DNA of 64,000 nucleotides, from contig DASPIL010000029.1 of assembly GCA_035629175.1 (NCBI GenBank), positions 43,819-107,818 on the forward strand, given 5' to 3'. This document shows, one piece after another, positions 7,705 through 17,705 of this stretch; the stretch's first letter is position 1, and every line of letters starts with the position of its first letter. Made by a program: the position numbers and the translations under genes. Source of the stretch: Verrucomicrobiia bacterium (GTDB lineage: Bacteria; Verrucomicrobiota; Verrucomicrobiia; Limisphaerales; DASXHY01). Below the pieces are notes generated by a model. The model worked only from the letters and a program-made list of their open reading frames with translations. It did no database searches and was not told where the DNA came from.

Positions 7705-10700
7705 ATGAACAGAACGGGACTGCAATCGGGCCTTTCACCAGCATCGCTCTTAAGGCCAGCGTTCAAGCACTTTGCTGGACACAATTTTGTCAAAGTTCCG
7801 GCGGTTCTTCTCTGCCTGGTTCAAATCGCGGTCGCAATCGCGGCGCTTGAAATTCGAGGATTTGCCGCGCCGTCGAGCCCTCCCGACAAAACCTTTTCAC
7901 CGCCACCCCAAATCTTCGTGCGGCCCGGCGGGATCAGCTATCGCTGGAAATTCGGAACCGGAACCACGCCCCTCGGCGGCTATCCTGGATCGTATCCCGT
8001 AACGTCGGTCGGAATCTACAACGTCCCCGCGTTCGGATGGGTCGTCACGCGCGGTTATTTTCAATACAGCGCGGACGGCGAGAACTGGACGACTTACACG
8101 ATGGGCACTTCACCCTCGTACATCGCAAACCCGGCCAACTACTGGCGATTCGTCGATACCAGTCCCGCCGACACGACAAGCATGAACAACTTCGGCACGT
8201 CCTGGACCCTGCAGGGCCCGCCTTCTTCAGTGTCATCCGGCGGCAATGTTTATCCCGACAACGCGCCGACCAACATCATTTCCGACAACATCGCTGCAGT
8301 AATTCTCAACAACGCCGCCAGCGGCAGCGTCGTGGCGACGATGAAGCCCGGAGACACAGGCGATACTCGCGGCGGGTTTTGGGTCATTGAAGAACAGTCG
8401 GTGCCGAATTTGTTCACGATCTCGTTCGATCGCACCGCCAACAATTTTGCGCAGGTGAAGCTTGGGAGTGGAACGATTCCAGCCATCGGTCAGACAGCTT
8501 CGGTTACGCTGCGCTATCACGATGTTTATCAAACCGATTTCAACGGTGATCCCATTCCGGGCGAAGGTTTCAGCAAGGTGTTCACGTTCACGGTGGTTCC
8601 CGAATCGACGAAGGATCTGAACTTCACAGACGACATCGCGGTGAACACTTACACAACCAACACGCAAAGCGGCGCGTCCATCGCGACCCTTAGCGACGGC
8701 ACCTTTGTCGTCGTCTGGCAATCCGCCGGGCAGAACGGGAAGCTTCTTGCGCCGTTCGTAAATCATGGTCTCTACGGTCAGCGCTATTCCAGCACAGGCG
8801 TTCGAATCGGGAATGAGTTCGTCATTGCCAGTTCCGATCCAGCGGCCGACGAGTCAACCCCTGTGGTCACGCCGCTGAATAATGGACGTTTCGCTGTGGC
8901 GTACCTCTACGCTGGCAGCGCCTACAATGTTCGATTTCGCATTGTCGAGGCGGATGGAAGCGTGGGACCCGAACTTTCCGCCAGCACATCCAGCGGGCAG
9001 CATTACTCGCCCGCAATCGCGACACTGAGCGATGGATCGATTGTCGTCGCATGGCTCCACGAAAGCTGGGAGGTGCGGTTGCGACGCTTCGCCGCGGCCG
9101 ATGGCGCCCCGCTGTCAGGCGAGACTGTGATCGCAGCGGCTGGATCAGGCCCGGGCATCGCCGCACTCAGCAATGGAAGTTATGCTGTCACGTGGGCGGA
9201 TCCCAATACTTACGAAATCGTGGCGCGGGTGGGGGCAAACGGCGCAGACCAAAGCACGGGAATCCTGTGGACCGGCTATAGTCCTCCGCGCGTCGCGTCG
9301 ATCGCGAATGGATTCGTCGTCGCTTCCGAAGCGTGGGCAGATCCGAATTTTTCGCACATTGAGGCTGCGCGATTTAACAATACTGGCGCGTTGCAGGGGA
9401 TCGCGTTTCGGGTCAACACGAACACAGCCACGCTGTATGCCGCATCGATTGCGGGACTCTCAGGCGGAGGCTTTGTGATCACCTGGACATCCGACGCGGA
9501 CGACTTCGACCTGCGCGGGGTTTTTGGCCGCCGCTACACTGCGAATGGAACGCCCGTCGACGACGGCTGGTTCCAGGTAAACGAGCATCGATCCGGCGAC
9601 CAGGCCATCACTTCAGTAACAGCACTTTCCAATGATCGATTCGCCGTCGCGTGGACAGATGTTGACGCCGGGCTCGATTCAAACGTTGAGGCCCGCGTTC
9701 TCCTTCCGTCCAACGCAGCTCCCAGCGTGGCGGCGAATTCAGGCACGATCACTGTGGGCGAGGGGAGCCTTGCTGGAAACAGCGGCACATTTGGCGATGC
9801 CGATGGAAACGCAACGGTGAATCTCTCGGCCTCGGTGGGATCGGTGATCGCCGATTCCGGCGCGGGCACGTGGGCGTGGACGTTGACCACACTGGATGGA
9901 CCCGAGGATGCTGCGACGGTGACAATCACAGTCACCGACGGAATTGCAACCAACTCAACCTCCTTCACTCTGGCAGTAACCAACGTTGCTCCCGTGGTGG
10001 TTGGACGTGTCATCACGATCCTCGAAAATCAGGTAACCAACATTCTGCTTGAAGCGAGCGATCCTGGAACGGATGCCGTCGACTGGGTCATCGTGGCAAA
10101 TCCAACCAACGGAACGCTCTCAGGCATTGCGCCGAATCTTGTTTATACGCCCAGTACGAACACACATGGAACGGACACGTTCGCAGTAAATGCCGTGGAC
10201 TCCGATGGTGCGGAGAGTGACACGGCGTGGTTCAGCATCAACATTCTTGACGTGAACCAGCCGCCGATTGCTGGGGCGGACAGCATCGCCAGGCCAAATA
10301 CAACACGCGTTGCGAAAACTGCAAAGGCGCTCTTGCTGGGCAATGACAGCGATCCAGATTCGGATCCGCTGACGATAGCATCGGTTGCGCAGCCGATGCC
10401 TCCAGGCGCGACGGTCGCTTTCGCTGGAAACTTTGTTGTCTACACAGCACCGGCCACGAACGCAGGCAACGGCAGTTTCGTTTACGTTTTGAGCGACGGG
10501 CCAGGAGGGCATCTGGTCACTAACACCGTGCAGGTTTTGGAAATCGCAGGAAGCCCGGCCGTTTCAGCACCGAACGTCGCCGCTATCACGGCCGCGGGGA
10601 GCGATTACGTTCTGAAGTTCATCGGGGTTCCAGCAAATGCGTATCGTGTTCAGTACACGACAACGCAAATCGCGCCCTACGTGTGGAACGAGTTCAATCC

Positions 10701-10800
10701 TCTCGCAGTCCACATTGCGCCGACAAATGGCGTGTTCGAACACATTGACGTCAATCCGCCCGATTCAATGCGCCTGTACCGCGCCGTTCCGCATCCGTGA
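7705..10800 (+). CDS. Giant secreted repeat protein with propeller-like and cadherin-like repeats
   Basis: The product is 1031 residues from the ATG at 7705 (a GTG at 7663 in the same frame is less likely). A hydrophobic signal segment (VPAVLLCLVQIAVAIAAL) lies near residues 30-50. Residues of about 310-660 hold repeated units of the type SIATLSDGTFVVVWQSAG followed by YGQRYSSTG and FAVAYLYAG, typical of propeller-like repeats in large bacterial surface proteins. Then come Ig/cadherin-like repeats with calcium-type loops (LLGNDSDPDSDPLTI; GTFGDADGNA). The tail (AYRVQYTTT ending in MRLYRAVPHP) belongs to the C-terminal module shared with three other proteins here. The role is probably adhesion or matrix. 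It sits 25 bp upstream of a PEP-CTERM gene. Confidence 0.7.
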   Translation: MNRTGLQSGLSPASLLRPAFKHFAGHNFVKVPAVLLCLVQIAVAIAALEIRGFAAPSSPPDKTFSPPPQIFVRPGGISYRWKFGTGTTPLGGYPGSYPVTSVGIYNVPAFGWVVTRGYFQYSADGENWTTYTMGTSPSYIANPANYWRFVDTSPADTTSMNNFGTSWTLQGPPSSVSSGGNVYPDNAPTNIISDNIAAVILNNAASGSVVATMKPGDTGDTRGGFWVIEEQSVPNLFTISFDRTANNFAQVKLGSGTIPAIGQTASVTLRYHDVYQTDFNGDPIPGEGFSKVFTFTVVPESTKDLNFTDDIAVNTYTTNTQSGASIATLSDGTFVVVWQSAGQNGKLLAPFVNHGLYGQRYSSTGVRIGNEFVIASSDPAADESTPVVTPLNNGRFAVAYLYAGSAYNVRFRIVEADGSVGPELSASTSSGQHYSPAIATLSDGSIVVAWLHESWEVRLRRFAAADGAPLSGETVIAAAGSGPGIAALSNGSYAVTWADPNTYEIVARVGANGADQSTGILWTGYSPPRVASIANGFVVASEAWADPNFSHIEAARFNNTGALQGIAFRVNTNTATLYAASIAGLSGGGFVITWTSDADDFDLRGVFGRRYTANGTPVDDGWFQVNEHRSGDQAITSVTALSNDRFAVAWTDVDAGLDSNVEARVLLPSNAAPSVAANSGTITVGEGSLAGNSGTFGDADGNATVNLSASVGSVIADSGAGTWAWTLTTLDGPEDAATVTITVTDGIATNSTSFTLAVTNVAPVVVGRVITILENQVTNILLEASDPGTDAVDWVIVANPTNGTLSGIAPNLVYTPSTNTHGTDTFAVNAVDSDGAESDTAWFSINILDVNQPPIAGADSIARPNTTRVAKTAKALLLGNDSDPDSDPLTIASVAQPMPPGATVAFAGNFVVYTAPATNAGNGSFVYVLSDGPGGHLVTNTVQVLEIAGSPAVSAPNVAAITAAGSDYVLKFIGVPANAYRVQYTTTQIAPYVWNEFNPLAVHIAPTNGVFEHIDVNPPDSMRLYRAVPHP

Positions 10801-10825
10801 TCCACTCTCTTCATCGAACTTTTAC

Positions 10826-11494
10826 ATGAAACCCGTATTACATGTTGCCATCGCAATGGCCGCTTCTGCCGGCATTGCCTCCGCTGAACTCATCACTGAA
10901 CCCACCCGTGTATTCGACGTCGATTTGACGATCGGGGATCCACAGGATCCGCCGATGGTATTTCTGCAAACGATTGGCGATTCGCCGATTCTTTCGATCA
11001 CGCGCGTGGAGATTGGATTGCATCTCGTTGGCACGTCGCCGGATAATGGATTCGCGAGTGACATGTTTGTGTCGCTCAACGCGGATTTCGGGCCCACGAG
11101 CATTCTGTTGAACCGCGTGGGGATGAGCAGTGGCGATCCGATCGGATTTTTTTACGACGGCTGGAACGTGACGTTTCGCGACGGCGCGCCCGCCGGAGAC
11201 ATTCACGTGTGGGACCAGGGAACGGGAGTTTTGACAGGCACTTACGAACCCGACGGCCGCACGCTGCCGTTTGACACGGAAAGATTGAGTCTTCTGGAAG
11301 TGTTTAACGGACGTCCTGCAAACGGGGAGTGGCGACTGGCGGTTGGCGACCTTTCAGAAGGCGCCGAAATGAAACTTGTCTCGTGGTCACTGACATTCTC
11401 GGGAGAAACAGTAATCCCCGAGCCTTCGAGCCATGCGCTGTTGGGCCTGGGCATCGCCGCGTTAGCACTTCGCCGTCGAAGCGCAAAGAGTTAG
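10826..11494 (+). CDS. PEP-CTERM sorting-signal protein
   Basis: The product is 222 residues from the ATG at 10826, with a signal peptide (MKPVLHVAIAMAASAGIASA). The body has a proprotein-convertase P-domain-like look (SITRVEIGLHLVG, GEWRLAVGDLSEG, VSWSLTFSG). The C-terminus is a textbook PEP-CTERM tail: IPEPSSHALLGLGIAALAL then RRR. Such proteins are processed and exported by an exosortase/EpsH system. It is probably cotranscribed with the giant repeat protein just upstream. Confidence 0.85.
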   Translation: MKPVLHVAIAMAASAGIASAELITEPTRVFDVDLTIGDPQDPPMVFLQTIGDSPILSITRVEIGLHLVGTSPDNGFASDMFVSLNADFGPTSILLNRVGMSSGDPIGFFYDGWNVTFRDGAPAGDIHVWDQGTGVLTGTYEPDGRTLPFDTERLSLLEVFNGRPANGEWRLAVGDLSEGAEMKLVSWSLTFSGETVIPEPSSHALLGLGIAALALRRRSAKS

Positions 11495-12100
11495 CGACCA
11501 TCGCGCTGCGCGGTCTCCCGGCTGTGTAGCGCAACGGCATTCAGGGGCGTCTCGCCGCTAAGGAAAATTCCAACGGCCGCAGCAATTGATTCCTTTGCTA
11601 AGCGGCGTCGAGTGCTCCTGCTGCGTAGGTGATATCTGCGTTATCGGCAACTCCACAACCGCGTCTCAACAGAGCGACAACAGCTTCTCCGGTGTGACTG
11701 TCATCAGGGAAGACGCCAAATGTCAGCACCCAGCTACCCTGAATCTCCTCGTCTTGAAACGGCGGGAAACCAAACTCGCCTGCAACTTTCCGAACCGCCG
11801 GTTCGTCGTTAACCCCGAGATGCCTCACGCGGAGGCCGCGAAGGTCGCGAAGAAACAAGACATTTAACAGAAAAATGCAGAGAAAACGGAGAGGGGAGCT
11901 CATCAAAAGCAGGAGAACCACGAATCACACGAAACACACGAAATGGGATCGGAGTTTCCCTTTGCATCCTGTGTTTCTCACTTCCCTGTTCGCGACAATT
12001 CGAGAAATTCGCGTAAACCCGTTTTCCCCGTTTCAGCCTTTCAGCTTTTAGCATCTCAGCCGTGTCGATCCGGTTACGCCAGTAAAGAGTGGCAAGTCTG
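11495..12100. other. Gene-poor stretch with dispersed repeats and a doubtful minus-strand ORF
   Basis: An imperfect hairpin (CGCCGCTAAGGAA near 11551, TAAGCGGCG near 11601) follows the PEP-CTERM gene and could act as a terminator. A minus-strand reading frame of 107 codons (11598-11921) contains a segment FGFPPFQDEEIQGSWVLTFG that looks protein-like but has no recognisable family, and its start lies in repeat DNA, so it may be a gene remnant. Repeats GCGAAGGTCGCGAAGAAA (11838-11855) and CACGAATCACACGAAACACA (11919-11938) match the families seen at 7371-7531. Confidence 0.45.
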
Positions 12101-14692
12101 TCATTGGTCGCTTGAGGGTTGGGACAAAAGTCGGGATGCGCTCGCTTCACTGATTTTGGTTATCGAAATGAGGGCTTCCAGTTCCCCAATCGCGACCTCG
12201 GTTCGCGGGCGAGTAGCCGGGGCATCAAGTAACTTCTGAGAGAAGCCGAGTTTCGGGGCTTGATGAACGAATTTCCAAAGATCACCCTGGAATCTCTCGC
12301 GCGGCGACAACCTTTTCTCCAATTCCGCTAGAACCAGCTTTTGCGCCTTACCGACGCAGAACGGCCATTTGAGAACCTCGACAAGTTCGTTGGTGCTGAG
12401 CACCAAGCAGACATTCCTCACTGTATTCCTTGTTTCATCACCGAAGTCGCCCTCTTGGGAAACCATGATCGGATACAGAAAAATGGACGATAGAGCGATA
12501 AGTCGAGTCTCTTTGGTTTTGGCGGGGGGAATCTGCGCAGCCAGGGTGGCCAGAGCGCTACCCGAGACCGAAAGAGCAAGTGAACCCGTCCTATTGGCGT
12601 GGGCGTTTTGCAACCCCTTGGCCACAGCCAAGGCGCCGCGTGCGACCAGTACTGCGGCGTCGTTGGTTTTCATCCGAAGGGTGAGCGCTGCCAGGGTGTC
12701 GGCCAAAGCGGCGCTCCGAAAGGAGTTCCTCTCGTGCAGCTCCTCCAAAAATGCGTCCGGTGTGTTTTCTAACTCCATGACAAGCCTGCCAGCCAAAATC
12801 CCGGCATCGTCCGAGTTCAATGTTCGGGATAGGGCTGACACCGCGTGGCTCAAGCTTGATCGGCGATCGAAATCTGTTTCGGCTATAAGCGCCTCGAGTA
12901 AACTTTCAACCAGAGAAGCAGTGCTGTCCCCCTGCAAGCTGGGTGCCAGTGCAGACAGCGCCGAGGCAGACATCCTTACGTCGTCAGGATCACTCTCAGG
13001 TGCAAGCATTACTCCAACAAGAACCGAAACCGATTGCGACAAGCGCGTGGAATCTTTCTCGAGCGTGTCGTCCAATGCCGTGGCCGGGCTTTCACTAAGA
13101 GACCCTGCACCGGCAGGAGTGGGTTGCGCGCCTAGAAGTCGCAGAGAAGCGGCCAAGACCGACCGTCGCCTTTTAGAACCCTGTTGCGAAGAATCCTGCT
13201 TCGCCAGTGCATTCGCCAGCAAAGGAGCCAGCGCGGCAGCTTCAGTGGGAGCCAATCTTGCGGCAACGCCTTCCAACGCAAATTGCAACTCTCGTAGTTG
13301 AGCGTCATCGCTGAGTGGATTCACGATCGACTTGACCAGTTCCCTGGCGGTTAAAGCAGCATCGGCCGGGTCCAAATGCAGAGCGAGTTTCGAAAACGCC
13401 TCTGCCGCCCTATCGAGGCGATCACTTTCGTCTTCATGAGTGTCGTTTAGTATTCTGACCAATGCGAACGCAGCACGTGCTGCAAACGGTGCGACATCGT
13501 CGGGGCTCATCGTTGCAGCCAGCGGAGCCAAGGCAAAACCCTCCCTGCCCGAATTCACGCCAGGCTTAGCTTCCAGTGCAGCCAGCAGCCGCTGGGATGC
13601 TTTAATCGCGCGCGAGTCGAAATGCTCCCTTACCGGTGTGTTGAGTCCTATCGCCGCGTGGAGGCCGAGCGCGTCGTTGTCGGTTGCGCGAAATGTGGAT
13701 GCGTCGGTCTCAAGCCAGCTGGTAATGATTTGCTTTCGAACCCCATGTTTGGCAGGTGGCAGTTGGGCGAGTTCCCAGACGGCCTCGATTTCCTCCCGCG
13801 ACGGCCCGACGCCAGACGGCGGGCCAATCACGTGAAAGTACTTTTCTGTCAAGGACTGGTCGGTCCATTGGTCGGCTTTCTCCGATAACCTCTTTTTTTG
13901 AATTGCGTAGAACCCGAAACCTGTAGTGATCGCCGCGAAGACAGCAAAGGAAAGCACCAGGGCGGATTTGATTTTGCGCCGTTTTCGGAATTGCCGTTCT
14001 TGCTCGCGTTGCCAGCCCGCAATGAGGTCGTCCGCCGCCAGGGAGTTTCCTTGCGGGTCTATAGGCGCCCTCAGATCGACGGCGAGGCGCATGCGTTCGC
14101 GGTCAAAATCCCGGACCTTCTTCAAAGCACTGGAGTTGGACTGCTGCCCGCGAAGGTCAAAAAATATCTCGTGGTGAAGACCAATTTCCAATTGTGTGTC
14201 GGAGAAAAATGAGTTCGGGGCGGCGGCCGGGTCTTCTCCCTGAGTGACAGCGATGCGAACAGGACGGTCCCACTGGTTGTCGTTGTTCTGGCGAAGGAAC
14301 TCCTGCAATTCCCAATCCATAAATGCAGTCGATTGATCCCGTCCAGGCCACAGGATTACAAGAGCTGCGGACCGTTCCAGGTAAGGCCTGATCAAGGCTT
14401 TGATCGGCTCAAGATGCTGGCCCTCCGGCGGCGACGGCCTCCCGCGAGACCGGGGTAGAACAAAGTCGCCGCCATCTCTGCAAATCCGCATGGGTTTAAG
14501 ACGACGCCCCTGGATGCCGCGCTCTTCATGAAAACCCTCCAGGAACTCCTCAAGTTTGACGGCGAGCTTATAGTCCGCCCGCGTGGAGTAACTCAGAAAC
14601 GCGTCGTAATCCCACTGTGGAGTTTTATTTAGACCGGTTGATTCGTTCACGTGCGTGCACTTGCGAACTGTTGATCGATGCGTGACACACAA
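12101..14692 (-). CDS. TIR-domain protein with one membrane helix and a long helical-repeat tail
   Basis: The product is 863 residues if the TTG at 14692 is used; a GTG at 14650 is an alternative and neither has a strong ribosome site. Residues of about 26-170 form a TIR domain: DYDAFLSYSTRAD at the start, RSAALVILWPG in the middle and MDWELQEFL at the end, whose Glu (about 128) is at the usual NADase Glu position. A linker DLIAGWQREQERQFRKRRKI leads into a single transmembrane helix (about 242-264). From about 300 to the end the chain is Ala/Leu-rich with repeated units such as AAALAPLLANALAK, suggesting a HEAT-like solenoid. TIR proteins in bacteria are often NAD-consuming defence effectors, but a signalling role is equally possible. 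It stands alone on the minus strand between plus-strand genes. Confidence 0.75.
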   Translation of the reverse strand: MCVTHRSTVRKCTHVNESTGLNKTPQWDYDAFLSYSTRADYKLAVKLEEFLEGFHEERGIQGRRLKPMRICRDGGDFVLPRSRGRPSPPEGQHLEPIKALIRPYLERSAALVILWPGRDQSTAFMDWELQEFLRQNNDNQWDRPVRIAVTQGEDPAAAPNSFFSDTQLEIGLHHEIFFDLRGQQSNSSALKKVRDFDRERMRLAVDLRAPIDPQGNSLAADDLIAGWQREQERQFRKRRKIKSALVLSFAVFAAITTGFGFYAIQKKRLSEKADQWTDQSLTEKYFHVIGPPSGVGPSREEIEAVWELAQLPPAKHGVRKQIITSWLETDASTFRATDNDALGLHAAIGLNTPVREHFDSRAIKASQRLLAALEAKPGVNSGREGFALAPLAATMSPDDVAPFAARAAFALVRILNDTHEDESDRLDRAAEAFSKLALHLDPADAALTARELVKSIVNPLSDDAQLRELQFALEGVAARLAPTEAAALAPLLANALAKQDSSQQGSKRRRSVLAASLRLLGAQPTPAGAGSLSESPATALDDTLEKDSTRLSQSVSVLVGVMLAPESDPDDVRMSASALSALAPSLQGDSTASLVESLLEALIAETDFDRRSSLSHAVSALSRTLNSDDAGILAGRLVMELENTPDAFLEELHERNSFRSAALADTLAALTLRMKTNDAAVLVARGALAVAKGLQNAHANRTGSLALSVSGSALATLAAQIPPAKTKETRLIALSSIFLYPIMVSQEGDFGDETRNTVRNVCLVLSTNELVEVLKWPFCVGKAQKLVLAELEKRLSPRERFQGDLWKFVHQAPKLGFSQKLLDAPATRPRTEVAIGELEALISITKISEASASRLLSQPSSDQ

Positions 14693-15058
14693 ATGCTAGA
14701 TCTTGCGTCGTTGGTCAATCATCTCCCGGGGACTCGAGTGGTGTTCGATCTTGCACCGCGGAAGATGGAGGTCGTTCGTGGTTCGTGGCTTTTTGTCCCT
14801 TAGTCCTTTACTCTTTTGGTCCCGTCTTCTGTCCACCGTCCTCGGTTCTCATCTGGAATCCGTGTCCATCCGTGGTTAAGGTCCGGGTCTTCGGGAGTTT
14901 GCGCGTTGCTGTGGCTGAGACGGGCTCGGTCCTGTGACATACGTCCTAGAGCCGCGGTTCTGCGGTTTGGCTAGGTTGGCTTGAACCAAAACACACTCGG
15001 ATTCGAAATGGCCGCTCATGAACTCGAGTGTTCAATGCGAGTGAGTGCCAAAATAACC
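14693..15058. other. Gene-free stretch with dispersed repeats
   Basis: This is divergent intergenic DNA between the TIR gene and the pseudopilin. It contains GAATCCGTGTCCATCCGTGG at 14856-14875, the reverse complement of the repeat at 7371-7400, and a TTCGTGGTTCGTGG tandem near 14777. Promoters for both flanking genes should be here, but no clear -35/-10 pair stands out. Confidence 0.5.
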
Positions 15059-15772
15059 ATGCGTATGACTGCCTTCCGAATCCTTCCAACCGTTTCTGTT
15101 CCCGGCAAAAGGTCACGTGCCTTCACATTGATTGAGTTGCTGGTCGTGATCGCCATCATAGCCATCCTGGCGGCCATGCTGCTGCCCGCGCTCGCCAAGG
15201 CCAAAAGCAAGGCGCATCGAACCGTCTGCACGTCCAACCTCAAGCAGGTCGGATTGGTCATGGCGATGTACATGAGCGATTATCGCGATACCTTCCCCTA
15301 CACGCCGGCCGGTTGGTGGCGCATGCCGCTGATTGATCTCCCCGGCTTGCAGCACAATTACATCAGCACCAACAACCGTGCATTCTATCGCTGTCCGTCG
15401 GAACGGGGCCTTGGTTTTAACTATCAATTGCTCATCGCACAGGGCCAGACAGGCATGACCAACCAGCTGCCGTTTTCGAGCTCCTATTATTATTATGCGA
15501 CGTTTTATCGAAACAGGGTCAAGGTGAGTTCAGTGACGCGTCCAACCCAGAAGGCTGTTCAGGTGTGCTTCGCCAGCGCGAACAACGCGCTGTTCAACAC
15601 CGACCTGAATCCTCCGCGAAATGGCGCACACGGCGACGGATTGAACTGGCTCTTTGTGGACGGCCGCTCGCAGTTCGCAAAATGGAAGCAGATGACTCCG
15701 TGCAGTGCCAACCTGGATCGACCCTATAATTACGACAACGATCCCGTAACTGCGATCAATCTGGCGAAATGA
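15059..15772 (+). CDS. Prepilin-type N-terminal cleavage/methylation protein (pseudopilin-like)
   Basis: The product is about 237 residues from the ATG at 15059; other in-frame starts upstream (TTG 14981, ATG 15008) are possible. It carries the type IV prepilin leader ([20 protein letters not shown] followed by [12 protein letters not shown]) with the usual cleavage before Phe. The globular part has the [19 protein letters not shown] signature and a C-terminal [15 protein letters not shown] segment, the pattern of the expanded pseudopilin-like families of Verrucomicrobiota, Lentisphaerae and Planctomycetota. These are thought to be handled by type II secretion/type IV pilus machinery. The individual function is unknown. 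It precedes the GH97 gene. Confidence 0.85.
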   Translation: MRMTAFRILPTVSVPGKRSRAFTLIELLVVIAIIAILAAMLLPALAKAKSKAHRTVCTSNLKQVGLVMAMYMSDYRDTFPYTPAGWWRMPLIDLPGLQHNYISTNNRAFYRCPSERGLGFNYQLLIAQGQTGMTNQLPFSSSYYYYATFYRNRVKVSSVTRPTQKAVQVCFASANNALFNTDLNPPRNGAHGDGLNWLFVDGRSQFAKWKQMTPCSANLDRPYNYDNDPVTAINLAK

Positions 15773-15851
15773 GGTGGCGGGGACATTGACTGGACGGACG
15801 TGCATTTCACCCCTCGCCTTCGACGTGAGGGTGGGGGAAAGGACAAACATT

Positions 15852-17705
15852 ATGAGTTCCATGACAACAGCGGGCCTGTTTTCTGCCGCGGTCATCCTCT
15901 TTGCCGCCGCGGTTCAGTCCGCCGCGGTAAAGGTGAAATCGCCCGACGGAAAGGTGATGGTTACCGTCACCGACACCGGCGGGTTGAGTTACTCGGTTGT
16001 TTTCGACAAACGCGAAGTTGTTTCCACGTCCCGCTTCGGCATCATTTCCGATGGCGTCGATCTCGGCGAAGGAGTCAAGCTTGGGAAGACGGCATCGCGC
16101 AAACTTCGTGAGACTTACGCGATGTTTGGTGCGCATGCTAAGGCGGAGAATCACTGCCGCGAAACCACGGTGTCGGTCAGCAGCCCCGGCGGCGAAGCTT
16201 ACGACCTGGATGTGCGCGCCTACAACGACGGCGTCGCCTTGCGCGCCCGTTTGAACGCCAGGCCGGGCAGGAAAATCAACCGGGAGACGACGGAATGGAA
16301 AATTCCCGGTAACCCGATGGCCTGGTATCAAACGGATTCCTTTAACTACGAGGGTATTTTCCAAGGCAGGCTGCTCGGAAGTTTTCGGACGAACGAACAC
16401 ATCGCGTTGCCGGTCACATTCACGCTGCCGGGCGGCGGTTATGCGCTCATTTCGGAGGCGAACCTTCTCAATTACAGCGATGCGGACGTGCAGGTTGCCC
16501 CCGATCATTCATTGCGCTTACGTTTTCATGCGCCTCCGAATCGGGATGGCTGGATGACGGATGCGGCCGTTGTCCAGCCCTGGCGCGTCACATTGCTCGC
16601 CCGTGATTTGAACGCCCTGGCGAACAGCGATCTGATTCGCAACTTGTGCCCGTCCGCATCGACTGAACTTGTCAATGCGGACTGGATCAAGCCCGGCCGA
16701 TCTGCGTGGCAATGGTGGTCCATCGGCGATCCCCTGTTTCAGGATCAGCGTCAGTGGGTGGACTGGACCCGCGACCTGGGCTTTGAGTATTACCTCGTGG
16801 ATGAAAACTGGAAGAACTGGAAGGACAATGGGCGCGACAATTGGGGTTGTCTGAAGGAGGTCTGCGATTACGCGAAGACCCGCGGCGTGAAAATCTGGAT
16901 CTGGGTGCATTGCAACGACGTATCGAACCCGACGACACGCTCGAACTTCCTGGACCGTGCTGTTGCGCTGGGTGTTGCCGGTGTAAAGATCGATTTCCAG
17001 CCGCAAGCCGATGTGCGGTGGGTTAATTGGTATGACGAAACACTTCGTGACGCGGCTGCCCGGAAATTGATGGTGAACTTTCATGGGGCAAACAAGCCCG
17101 TTGGACGAGATCGAACCTGGCCAAACGAAATGACGCGCGAATCCATTCGCGGCCACGAGTGGCATATCATCCGTTACAGGCGCACGCTGCCACCGGCGCA
17201 TGACACCATCCTGCCATTCACCCGATACGTCATTGGGGCAGGTGATTACACGCCCACGGTGTTTAATCCGAAGGAGCTGCGCGGCTATACCTGGGCGCGC
17301 GAGCTGGCGCAAGCGATTGTCTTTACGTCTCCGTTCCTCTGTTACGCGGATCATCCGACAAACTATCTTGCTAATCCGGCGCTCGACGTATTGAAATCGA
17401 TTCCCGCGACGTGGGATGAAACGATCGTCCTGCCCGGCAGCGAGATCGGCAAGTGCACGGCCTTCGCCCGGCGCAAAGGCACGCAATGGTTCATTGGCGT
17501 GATCAATGGCGGTGAAGGCAGGACGCTGGATATCGCTCTGGATTTCCTGGGACGCGGCAAGTTCCAGATGGTGCAATTGGTTGATGTCGCCGACCGCAAC
17601 GATGAGTGGCAGCGCACGGAAAAGCCGGTCACGCGCAGGGAGCGATTGAAACTTTCGTTGCGGCCGGGCGGCGGCTTCGTCGGACAGTTAGCGCCATTGA
17701 AATGA
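15852..17705 (+). CDS. GH97 family alpha-glycosidase (alpha-galactosidase/alpha-glucosidase type)
   Basis: The product is 617 residues from the ATG at 15852, preceded by the purine-rich GGGGGAAAGG at 15833-15842. The signal peptide is TTAGLFSAAVILFAAAVQSA. The GH97 architecture is visible: an N-terminal beta-sandwich (VKSPDGKVMVTVTDTGGLSY), a TIM barrel (GRSAWQWWSIGDPLF; FEYYLVDENWKNW) and a C-terminal beta domain. D381 in GVKIDF is the probable nucleophile of the retaining (alpha-galactosidase-like) subgroup; the inverting alpha-glucosidases use Glu residues elsewhere. GHEWH and NFHGANKPVG supply further active-site candidates. It probably acts in the periplasm, releasing alpha-linked galactose or glucose. 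The GH27 gene downstream favours galactose. Confidence 0.9.
   Translation: MSSMTTAGLFSAAVILFAAAVQSAAVKVKSPDGKVMVTVTDTGGLSYSVVFDKREVVSTSRFGIISDGVDLGEGVKLGKTASRKLRETYAMFGAHAKAENHCRETTVSVSSPGGEAYDLDVRAYNDGVALRARLNARPGRKINRETTEWKIPGNPMAWYQTDSFNYEGIFQGRLLGSFRTNEHIALPVTFTLPGGGYALISEANLLNYSDADVQVAPDHSLRLRFHAPPNRDGWMTDAAVVQPWRVTLLARDLNALANSDLIRNLCPSASTELVNADWIKPGRSAWQWWSIGDPLFQDQRQWVDWTRDLGFEYYLVDENWKNWKDNGRDNWGCLKEVCDYAKTRGVKIWIWVHCNDVSNPTTRSNFLDRAVALGVAGVKIDFQPQADVRWVNWYDETLRDAAARKLMVNFHGANKPVGRDRTWPNEMTRESIRGHEWHIIRYRRTLPPAHDTILPFTRYVIGAGDYTPTVFNPKELRGYTWARELAQAIVFTSPFLCYADHPTNYLANPALDVLKSIPATWDETIVLPGSEIGKCTAFARRKGTQWFIGVINGGEGRTLDIALDFLGRGKFQMVQLVDVADRNDEWQRTEKPVTRRERLKLSLRPGGGFVGQLAPLK

Noticed and set aside
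11598..11921. 107-codon minus-strand frame with a protein-like middle
   Set aside because: No recognisable family, start embedded in dispersed repeat DNA, weak coding context; left as a possible remnant only.
12369..13301. 310-codon + strand open frame opposite the TIR gene
   Set aside because: It is Ser/Ala-rich antisense of the helical-repeat coding region, with no domain or ribosome site; the minus strand has a recognisable TIR domain.
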